From Flavobacteriaceae bacterium (GTDB lineage Bacteria; Bacteroidota; Bacteroidia; Flavobacteriales; Flavobacteriaceae), in NCBI GenBank assembly GCA_020347545.1, contig CP070731.1, positions 53,414 through 63,045 on the forward strand: a DNA stretch of 9,632 nucleotides, given 5' to 3'. The notes beneath the pieces are model-generated. The model saw only the letters and a program-made list of their open reading frames with translations. It searched no databases and was not told the origin of the DNA. A program made the position numbers and the translations under genes. Numbering within the stretch: the first letter of the stretch is position 1; each line of letters opens with the position of its first letter. Below, piece by piece: positions 1-5,463 of this stretch.

Positions 1-404
1 AACTCGCTGTATTGCTTTACTCTAACCGGGTACAAATGACAGGACACTGGTTTTTTAAACTGTATTTCACCCTGATTATAGGCTTCTTCAATACCACATA
101 AGGCTATCCCCTTGTCATCGTAAATCACATAAGCACAATCGGCACCCTCAATCAAAGTTGTTTCATGCTCTCCCAATTCATTGGTCGTGTAAGGACCTTG
201 ATTATCAATTGCTTCGAGCCCTTCTTTTCTCAGGTATTTTTTAACCTTAGGTAAAATCTCCTTCAATATCGATAACTCTTCCTCTTCGAGGGGAGCTCCC
301 GCATCGCCATCCACGCAACAAGCGCCTTTGCAGGCGCCGAGGTTACATACAAATTCCTTATCCAGAATGTCCTCGGAAATTACTGTCTTATTAAGCTGAA
401 ACAT
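1..404 (-). CDS. DUF3109-like cysteine-rich protein, partial (N-terminal 134 residues)
   Basis: The frame is open leftward from an ATG at 402-404 to the window edge, so only the N-terminal 134 residues are present. The protein begins MFQLNKTVIS and carries a dense cysteine cluster: C20, C25, C29 and C30 in CNLGACKGACC, then C90, C103 and C122 in the segment SCHLYPVRV. This spacing resembles the DUF3109/YkgJ-type families, whose cysteines are thought to bind zinc or an iron-sulfur cluster. No signal peptide or membrane segment is visible, so it is probably cytosolic. Its biochemical role is not known to me. The gene is divergent from the MarC gene, and a perfect TAnnTTTG -7 element lies just upstream of its start. 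The family call rests on recalled motif pattern and on the start matching flavobacterial relatives; the C-terminus cannot be checked. Confidence 0.85.
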   Translation of the reverse strand, partial: MFQLNKTVISEDILDKEFVCNLGACKGACCVDGDAGAPLEEEELSILKEILPKVKKYLRKEGLEAIDNQGPYTTNELGEHETTLIEGADCAYVIYDDKGIALCGIEEAYNQGEIQFKKPVSCHLYPVRVKQYSE

Positions 405-424
405 AAGTATCGAATTATGAACAG

Positions 425-432
425 CAAAAATA
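425..432 (-). promoter_or_regulatory. Candidate -7 element of the DUF3109-like gene
   Basis: On the minus strand this reads TATTTTTG, a full match to the Bacteroidota -7 consensus TAnnTTTG. It lies about 20 nt upstream of the ATG at 404, giving a very short leader. No convincing -33 TTG is seen at the usual spacing, so this is a moderate call. Confidence 0.45.
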
Positions 433-515
433 CATCCTTTTTGGCTAATCCATTGAAGCTATATAATCCAATTTAGATCCCTGTATCAAATCCCGCCAAA
501 TTAATTCAATTTTTC

Positions 516-523
516 TAACTTTG
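516..523 (+). promoter_or_regulatory. Candidate -7 element of the MarC gene
   Basis: TAACTTTG is a full match to TAnnTTTG and ends 22 nt before the MarC start codon, implying a leader of roughly 15 nt. No clear -33 TTTG is present about 17 nt upstream. The intergenic stretch 405-545 therefore probably holds two divergent promoters. Confidence 0.5.
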
Positions 524-545
524 GCAACTGTTAAAACAAAAGGAA

Positions 546-1121
546 ATGGGATTAAATTTTAAGGAAATTGTAACGGCAACTATGGTACTTTTTGCGGTTA
601 TCGATATTATTGGAAGTATTCCGATCATTATAGATTTAAGAAAAAAAGTGGGGCATATTCAATCGGAAAAGGCATCGATTGTAGCGATGCTGTTAATGAT
701 CTTATTTCTTTTCGTGGGGGTACAGATCTTGAACCTGATTGGAATTGATGTCTATTCGTTTGCGGTTGCAGGTTCATTCGTGATTTTTTTCTTGGCTATA
801 GAGATGATCCTGGGCATTCAACTTTACAAGGAAGAGTCTCCAAAAACAGCAAGTGTAGTTCCGCTGGCTTTTCCTCTTATCGCAGGTGCCGGTACTATGA
901 CTACCATTTTATCGCTAAAAGCGGAATTCCACACCATCAACATAGTCATTGCCATAATTTTAAATATGATTTTTGTTTATGCTGTTCTAAAATCATCTTC
1001 AAAAATCGAACGATTGATCGGTGAAGGAGGAATCAGCGTTGTGAGAAAAATTTTCGGAGTTATTCTTTTGGCAATTGCCGTAAAACTATTTGCTTCAAAT
1101 ATTCAAGGACTTCTTAATTAA
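546..1121 (+). CDS. MarC family integral membrane protein
   Basis: This 191-residue protein is almost entirely hydrophobic, with six likely membrane segments at about 8-29, 43-65, 70-92, 103-124, 130-149 and 164-186. Family-like signatures are FAVIDIIGSIP near the N-terminus, the segment SVVPLAFPLIAGAGTMTT (103-120) after the third helix, and a C-terminal helix containing RKIFGVILLAIAVK. Length and layout fit the MarC/UPF0056 family of inner-membrane proteins. Their substrate is unknown, and the old link to multiple antibiotic resistance in E. coli was not upheld. The ATG at 546 is the only possible start: an in-frame stop lies at 516-518 with no start codon between. An AGGA sequence sits only about 1 nt before the ATG, too close to act as a normal Shine-Dalgarno site. 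The flavoprotein gene follows after 6 nt, probably on the same transcript. Confidence 0.93.
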   Translation: MGLNFKEIVTATMVLFAVIDIIGSIPIIIDLRKKVGHIQSEKASIVAMLLMILFLFVGVQILNLIGIDVYSFAVAGSFVIFFLAIEMILGIQLYKEESPKTASVVPLAFPLIAGAGTMTTILSLKAEFHTINIVIAIILNMIFVYAVLKSSSKIERLIGEGGISVVRKIFGVILLAIAVKLFASNIQGLLN

Positions 1122-1127
1122 AATGTT

Positions 1128-1739
1128 ATGGATTTCGATGTGTTAATTGTAGGAGGCGGGGTTGCAGGAATGTCTTCTGCCCTGGTCCTGGGCTCGGCAA
1201 AAAACAAACCTTTTGCCAGGGACAAAAAAATTGGAATTATCATGCACCAAAGAACCTCGGCCTTAAAAGGGGCATTGTTCAATAATGTCTTAGGTATTCC
1301 TCCCGGAACAACAGGAAATGAGATTTTGGAAAACGGGAAAAAACAACTATCGGAGACATACCCTCATGTAATCCAGATCGAAAAAGAAAAGGTGAATGCT
1401 GTTGAAACATTAGGGCAACATTTCAAGGTGATTACAAATAAAGGCAGTTATTCGAGTAAAATTGTGATTATTGCAGTTGGGCCATCAAATTTATTCAATA
1501 TTAAAGGATTGGAAAGCTATATTGAACCTCACAAAAATTTACCGGCAAAAAAAGAGAGAATACAATTAAAAAACTCGAATCACAAAATAACCGAAAATTT
1601 ATATGTAGCAGGAGTTCTGGCCGGATGGCGAAGCCAGTTTGCAACTGCTGCAGGAAGCGGAGCCCATGTAGCCACTGATGTCCTAACCATTTGGAACGGA
1701 GGCCAAACTGCCATGGTTCATGATTCTGAACCAAAATAG
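1128..1739 (+). CDS. Small FAD-dependent oxidoreductase, TrxR-like, reduced form
   Basis: This 203-residue protein opens with a Rossmann dinucleotide-binding motif, VLIVGGGVAGM (residues 5-15), typical of FAD binding. A second conserved block, AGVLAGWRSQFATAAGSGAH (161-180), corresponds in position to the C-terminal FAD-contacting motif of thioredoxin reductases (AGD...TAAGDG). Differences from a true thioredoxin reductase are clear: there is no CxxC redox pair, no inserted NADPH-binding domain, and the usual Asp of the AGD motif is absent (AGVLAG). The sequence IIAVGPSN (114-121) matches the ATG-like strand that precedes the second half of the FAD domain. From memory, flavobacteria carry conserved proteins of about this length, so I read it as intact rather than truncated. 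Electron donor and substrate are unknown. It lies 6 nt after the MarC gene and converges on the S41 peptidase gene with a 22-nt gap. Confidence 0.85.
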   Translation: MDFDVLIVGGGVAGMSSALVLGSAKNKPFARDKKIGIIMHQRTSALKGALFNNVLGIPPGTTGNEILENGKKQLSETYPHVIQIEKEKVNAVETLGQHFKVITNKGSYSSKIVIIAVGPSNLFNIKGLESYIEPHKNLPAKKERIQLKNSNHKITENLYVAGVLAGWRSQFATAAGSGAHVATDVLTIWNGGQTAMVHDSEPK

Positions 1740-1761
1740 AATTGCTTAATAATCCTGCTGT

Positions 1762-3354
1762 TTAGGGCTCAAGCGGATAGCCATCTCTATCCAGTTCCAT
1801 GACTTTTTTAATCATCAGGTCCTGATCATTGATGATCCTGAAATAAGCATTCACGTCAAAGATTTGTTGTGCAAACAGTGCCTTTAAAAACAGCCTGAAA
1901 TTTTCTTCTTCCTCCCTGGTAAAATCTTGAAAACTACTGGGTACAGAATCCATATATTCATCAAAAATATGATCGTCGCTATCAAATTCACTCATAAACT
2001 TTTCAAAATCCCAGCCCTCGAATTCATCTACATGACTGTCACAATACTGAAAAACAAACTGACGCGACTTCTGATAATGAAAATCAGGGAAAAACATAGT
2101 CGTATCGATGGAAACAAAGACATCCGGAATTATTCCTCCTCCTCCATAAACGATTTTCCCTTTTGGGGTTTCAAACTTTAGAGAATCATTTACTTTAATG
2201 CTATCTGCATTCATTAATTCTCCATTGTGATATCTGGCTTCGAAATCATTAAAATACTCTCCTCCATTTTTATTTTCATACGGTTTTTGGATCGACCTTC
2301 CTGTAGGGGTATAGTATCTGGATACAGTTAAACGCACAGCGGAACCGTCACCTAATTGCATTTCCTGCTGCACCAAACCTTTGCCAAAACTTCTTCTTCC
2401 CACAATGGTACCTTTGTCGTTATCCTGAAGCGCACCTGCAACAATTTCACTTGCTGATGCAGAAGCTCCATTAATCAGAACAAACACATGGCCCTTTTCA
2501 AAATCACCTTTGCCTGTGGCGAAAGTTTCATCAATTCTTTCTTTCTTATTTTTCGTGAATACGATGAGTTTACCATCTTCAAGGAATTCATCTACCATCT
2601 TAGTCGCCACCTGCAAATACCCTCCGGGATTGTGCCTTAGATCAAGAACCAGTTTTTTCATTCCCTGATCAATCAGATTATCCAGAGCTTCCTTAAACTC
2701 ATCATATGTGGTCGCGGCAAATTTATTGACCTTGATGTACCCAAGGTCTTGATTCAGCATATAATGCGCATCCACGCTTGCAATAGGTACCTCACCCCTG
2801 GTAATTGTAAAAGGCAGCTCTTTCTTTTCAGACTTTCTGTACACAATTAGATCGACATCGGTATTAGGTTTGCCTTTCAGCGTCTTAAGTATATAGTCGC
2901 TTCCTATTTCCCTTCCAAACAAGGTGTCATTATCAGCAACCAGAATTCGATCGCCTGCTTTCAGTCCCGCTCTTTCGCTTGGCCCCTTGTCTAACACTTT
3001 TACAACGGTTAAAGAGTCTTTGTACATCCTGAATTGAATACCAATTCCAACGAATTTCCCGTTCATTGACTCTGATACTCCTTCCAGTTCTTTTGCAGAA
3101 ATATAGACCGAATGCGGATCAAGTTTATCCAGCATGTTCTTGATGGTTCCATCCAGCAAGCTGTCAGTATCCACATCATCAACATACTCATATTGAATGT
3201 AGTCTATAAGTCTTTTAATTTTACGTTCCTGAGGTGTACCTCCGAAAAACGTAATGGTCTTCTTTTGATAATTCAGGGATGTACCCAAAAAGATACCCAC
3301 AGCGATGGAAATCGCAATGATCAATGGAAGAAATATTCTCGTTTTTCTATTCAT
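1762..3354 (-). CDS. S41 family carboxy-terminal processing peptidase (Ctp/Prc type)
   Basis: This 530-residue serine protease has an N-terminal membrane anchor or signal segment (residues 6-27, LPLIIAISIAVGIFLG core), so it acts on the periplasmic side. A PDZ domain spans about 90-175 (GKFVGIGIQF, then GPSERAGLKAGDRIL), and the S41 catalytic core covers about 195-365. The Ser-Lys dyad is visible: S300 in NGASASASEI and K325 in RSFGKGLVQQ. Their 25-residue spacing equals that of E. coli Tsp/Prc. LDLRHNPGG (237-245) is the conserved core strand. The family trims or degrades proteins from the C-terminus. About 110 residues after the core (420-530) form a charged, probably helical tail rich in D and E. 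The start overlaps the dCMP deaminase stop by 8 nt (ATGAATAG), implying co-transcription and translational coupling. Confidence 0.96.
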   Translation of the reverse strand: MNRKTRIFLPLIIAISIAVGIFLGTSLNYQKKTITFFGGTPQERKIKRLIDYIQYEYVDDVDTDSLLDGTIKNMLDKLDPHSVYISAKELEGVSESMNGKFVGIGIQFRMYKDSLTVVKVLDKGPSERAGLKAGDRILVADNDTLFGREIGSDYILKTLKGKPNTDVDLIVYRKSEKKELPFTITRGEVPIASVDAHYMLNQDLGYIKVNKFAATTYDEFKEALDNLIDQGMKKLVLDLRHNPGGYLQVATKMVDEFLEDGKLIVFTKNKKERIDETFATGKGDFEKGHVFVLINGASASASEIVAGALQDNDKGTIVGRRSFGKGLVQQEMQLGDGSAVRLTVSRYYTPTGRSIQKPYENKNGGEYFNDFEARYHNGELMNADSIKVNDSLKFETPKGKIVYGGGGIIPDVFVSIDTTMFFPDFHYQKSRQFVFQYCDSHVDEFEGWDFEKFMSEFDSDDHIFDEYMDSVPSSFQDFTREEEENFRLFLKALFAQQIFDVNAYFRIINDQDLMIKKVMELDRDGYPLEP

Positions 3355-3775
3355 CTATGGGCAAATATAAAATTTCAACATTGGCTTTTTTCAAAAATTC
3401 AATTCCGGCATCGTCTTTATAAGAATTGGCATAAACCATTCTCCTGATTCCTGACTGATGAATCAATTTACTGCATTCCTTGCATGGTGACAATGTGATA
3501 TAAAGTGTAGCGCCTTTACAGCCCTGAGTTGATGAAGCCACTTTTAAAATAGCATTTGCTTCGGCATGTAAAACATGCCATTTTGTATTTCCTTCTTCAT
3601 CTTCACAACAATTATCAAATCCTGTGGGTGTTCCGTTATATCCGTCAGAGATGATCATTTTATCCTTTACGATCAGTGCTCCGACCTGTTTCCTCTTACA
3701 GTGTGAAAGTTTTGACCATTCCATCGCCATTTTCAAATAGGCCCGATCATACCTTCTCTGTTTCTTTTCCGTCAT
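3347..3775 (-). CDS. dCMP deaminase (deoxycytidylate deaminase family)
   Basis: This 142-residue cytosolic enzyme should convert dCMP to dUMP, feeding thymidylate synthesis. The zinc site of the cytidine deaminase fold is complete: H70 and catalytic E72 in HAEANAI, and C98 and C101 in SPCKEC. DGYNGTPTGFDN (44-55) is the substrate-binding block that distinguishes dCMP deaminases (ComEB-like) from cytidine deaminases, and RKQVGALIVKD precedes it as expected. Length is normal. The start ATG at 3773-3775 gives the usual N-terminus ending in YDRAYLKMA. The gene ends inside the start of the S41 peptidase gene (8-nt overlap), so the two form an operon. The upstream 103-nt gap (3776-3878) holds only a one-mismatch -7 candidate. 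Confidence 0.95.
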   Translation of the reverse strand: MTEKKQRRYDRAYLKMAMEWSKLSHCKRKQVGALIVKDKMIISDGYNGTPTGFDNCCEDEEGNTKWHVLHAEANAILKVASSTQGCKGATLYITLSPCKECSKLIHQSGIRRMVYANSYKDDAGIEFLKKANVEILYLPIDE

Positions 3776-3808
3776 GCTTCTTGACTATGGTATATGATTC
3801 CTTGTTAG

Positions 3809-3816
3809 CGAAAATA
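3809..3816 (-). promoter_or_regulatory. Weak candidate -7 element for the dCMP deaminase-S41 operon
   Basis: On the minus strand this reads TATTTTCG, matching TAnnTTTG except at one position. It lies about 34 nt upstream of the dCMP deaminase start. No -33 element is recognisable. Transcription could instead read through from the RNA methyltransferase gene. The rest of 3776-3878 is AT-rich, with a direct repeat of AAAATTTAA and nothing else I can name. Confidence 0.25.
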
Positions 3817-3878
3817 TAAAACTTTGAAGTGAAAGCTGTTAAAAAATTATCAAAATTTAAAATGAATCCTTTTATGTA

Positions 3879-4409
3879 TTAAAATTTAAGCTTGGAAAAC
3901 AGATCCCAGAGAACAATGCCACAGCTCACCGAAATATTCAGTGAATGTTTCGTTCCGTACTGAGGAATCTCCAAACACAGATCCGATGCGTCCACAACTC
4001 CCTGTCCTACTCCTTTAACTTCATTCCCAAAAACTACCGCGTATTTCTGCTCCTTTTTAGGAACGAAATTCTCTAAAGAAATGCTTCCGTCGGCCTGTTC
4101 AACCGAAATTACCGTGACCCCTTCACCTTGCAGTTTATTGACCAATTCTTCAGTATCTTTCTCATATTGCCAGTCAACGGATTCAGTTGCTCCCAAAGCG
4201 GTTTTGTGAATTTCTTTATGCGGAGGTTGAGCCGTAATACCACATAGATATATCTTCTCTATTAAGAATGCATCAGCTGTTCGGAATACGGAACCCACAT
4301 TATTCAGGCTCCTGACATTGTCGAGAATTACGATCAACTTAACTTTTTCAGATTTCTTAAAATCCGATATCTTTAGCCGATTTAACTCACTGTTCTTTAG
4401 TTTTCGCAT
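3879..4409 (-). CDS. TrmH/SpoU family RNA 2'-O-methyltransferase
   Basis: This 176-residue protein carries the three SPOUT-family motifs in order: NNVGSVFRTAD (36-46, motif 1), VVFGNEVKGV (125-134, motif 2) and IPQYGTKHSLNISVSCGI (148-165, motif 3), which form the knotted SAM-binding site. R43 in motif 1 and N130 in the FGNE block are the expected conserved residues. The family methylates the ribose 2'-OH of tRNA or rRNA using S-adenosylmethionine. The lack of an N-terminal RNA-binding extension makes it closer to TrmH/TrmL-like proteins than to RlmB. The exact target nucleotide cannot be told from sequence. It is transcribed away from cysH, with a -7 candidate 25-32 nt upstream of the ATG. 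The next gene downstream is the dCMP deaminase after 103 nt, so co-transcription is possible but not shown. Confidence 0.93.
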   Translation of the reverse strand: MRKLKNSELNRLKISDFKKSEKVKLIVILDNVRSLNNVGSVFRTADAFLIEKIYLCGITAQPPHKEIHKTALGATESVDWQYEKDTEELVNKLQGEGVTVISVEQADGSISLENFVPKKEQKYAVVFGNEVKGVGQGVVDASDLCLEIPQYGTKHSLNISVSCGIVLWDLFSKLKF

Positions 4410-4433
4410 AGGATTGAAACGATTTCAGGTGGC

Positions 4434-4441
4434 CAAAATTA
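4434..4441 (-). promoter_or_regulatory. Candidate -7 element of the RNA methyltransferase gene
   Basis: The minus strand reads TAATTTTG, a full match to TAnnTTTG, ending 25 nt before the ATG at 4409. No -33 TTTG is seen at 16-19 nt spacing. Confidence 0.45.
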
Positions 4442-4530
4442 AAAAATAAGTATCAGATGATTGAATTTCCCTATTAAATTGTCATCAAAAACTAACTTTT
4501 TTTAGCAAAACATGACTTTTATCATACTTT

Positions 4531-4540
4531 TCCTATAGGA
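4531..4540. promoter_or_regulatory. Perfect 10-bp palindrome, possible operator for cysH
   Basis: TCCTATAGGA is exactly self-complementary. It lies in the 159-nt divergent gap between the RNA methyltransferase and cysH, 48 nt before the candidate cysH -7 element at 4589 and immediately before a weaker -7-like sequence (TATCTTTT, 4544-4551). If that weaker promoter is used, the palindrome sits in its spacer, a classic repressor position. The regulator is not identified; one of the Rrf2 family is a guess based on its role in sulfur regulation in other bacteria. Confidence 0.3.
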
Positions 4541-4588
4541 TTATATCTTTTTTAACATTAATTATAGTGTGTTCCCCACGTATATTGT

Positions 4589-4596
4589 TATTTTTG
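4589..4596 (+). promoter_or_regulatory. Candidate -7 element of cysH
   Basis: TATTTTTG fully matches TAnnTTTG. A three-of-four match to the -33 TTTG (TGTG, 4568-4571) lies exactly 17 nt upstream, the same spacing as in the mutS promoter. It would place the transcript start near 4602 and the ATG at 4620 about 18 nt into the message. Confidence 0.45.
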
Positions 4597-4619
4597 CCCC
4601 TATTATTGAAGACAAAGGC

Positions 4620-5294
4620 ATGATAGAAATACTTAATAAGCCCGAAATAGAGAAACTAAATGAAAGGTATAATAAACTGAACGTTTATAATAGAGTGGAA
4701 CAGCTGTATCATGATTTCAAAGCTGAAGACATTATGATAACTTCTGCCTTTGCCGCGACCTCTGCATTTTTATTGAAGGTATTCTCTGATATCAACAAGG
4801 AGCAGGTAATTTATTTTATTGATACCGGATATCATTTTAAAGAAACTCTTATTTATAAAGATTATCTGACCCAGCTTTACGATTTGAATGTGGTAAGCAT
4901 AAAGGCTGAACCCGAAGAATTTAAATTCAGCCAGGAAAAGCAATTGTGGAAAAACAGTCCTAACAGATGTTGTTATATCAATAAAGTGAAGCCTCTTGAT
5001 CTGATTAAGAAGGATTATAAAATCTGGGTGTCAGGCCTTATGAAATGGCAAAGTGATCATCGTAAAGGGTTGAATATATTTGAACAAAAAGAGAGTCTTA
5101 TAAAATTTTACCCTTTGTTGGATATTAATTATGCTGAGCGGGACCAGTTTATCATTGATCACCATCTTCCTTTCCATCCCCTGAAATCTAAAGGATATGC
5201 ATCCATAGGGTGCTCTCATTGCACGGTTCCCGGGGAAGACCGAAAAGGCCGATGGAACAATTCTCCTAAAACTGAGTGCGGTCTTCATCTCTAG
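4620..5294 (+). CDS. cysH: Assimilatory adenylylsulfate (APS) reductase, CysH family
   Basis: This 224-residue cytosolic enzyme should reduce APS to sulfite and AMP with thioredoxin as electron donor. From the ATG at 4620 the features are: SAFAATSAF (42-50, PP-loop-like nucleotide site), YFIDTGYHF (65-73), the cluster pair C117-C118 (CCYINKVKPL), SGLMKWQSDHR (138-148), C198 and C201 (IGCSHCT), and the catalytic tail ECGLH with C220. The CC plus CxxC set is the [4Fe-4S] signature of APS-using reductases; PAPS-using enzymes lack it. An in-frame GTG at 4569 would add 17 residues, but that extension is not family-like and contains a perfect -7 element, so I chose the ATG. No cysD, cysN or sulfite reductase gene is adjacent, which is unusual for this pathway. 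A palindrome lies upstream. The 169-nt gap to mutS separates it transcriptionally. Confidence 0.93.
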   Translation: MIEILNKPEIEKLNERYNKLNVYNRVEQLYHDFKAEDIMITSAFAATSAFLLKVFSDINKEQVIYFIDTGYHFKETLIYKDYLTQLYDLNVVSIKAEPEEFKFSQEKQLWKNSPNRCCYINKVKPLDLIKKDYKIWVSGLMKWQSDHRKGLNIFEQKESLIKFYPLLDINYAERDQFIIDHHLPFHPLKSKGYASIGCSHCTVPGEDRKGRWNNSPKTECGLHL

Positions 5295-5380
5295 ATTTGA
5301 CCAACGTTCAGCTTAAATTTCCCGCACTGCCTTCCCGGAATCAAAAAATCAAAAGACGTTATTTTCGTCAATAGAGCATT

Positions 5381-5409
5381 TTTGTATTCTTATTAATATT
5401 ATATCTTTG
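5381..5409 (+). promoter_or_regulatory. mutS promoter (-33 TTTG, 17-nt spacer, -7 TATCTTTG)
   Basis: TTTG at 5381-5384 and TATCTTTG at 5402-5409 are separated by 17 nt, a full two-element match to the Bacteroidota housekeeping sigma consensus. The transcript should start near 5414-5417, giving a leader of about 48 nt before the TTG start. The rest of 5295-5380 shows no hairpin terminator for cysH and no other element I recognise. Confidence 0.65.
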
Positions 5410-5415
5410 TCCATC

Positions 5416-5435
5416 TTACCTGAAGACTAAGGTAA
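5416..5435. repeat. Dyad TTACCT-N8-AGGTAA at the mutS transcript start
   Basis: TTACCT (5416-5421) and AGGTAA (5430-5435) are perfect 6-bp inverted arms with an 8-nt loop. They begin at the predicted mutS transcription start, so they could be an operator or a 5'-end stem-loop in the message. The stem is short and weak, and chance is a real alternative. Confidence 0.35.
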
Positions 5436-5463
5436 AACAAAGACAATCTAAATATTTCAGGCC

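Noticed and set aside
1740..1761. Possible bidirectional terminator between the convergent flavoprotein and S41 peptidase genes
   Set aside because: The 22-nt gap has no inverted repeat and no U-tract.
4569..4619. GTG-initiated 17-residue extension of CysH
   Set aside because: It contains a perfect -7 promoter element and is not like CysH N-termini; the ATG at 4620 is preferred.
5295..5380. Terminator after cysH or remnant of a cysD gene
   Set aside because: Only a 4-bp GACG/CGTC match was found, and no frame in this stretch resembles CysD.
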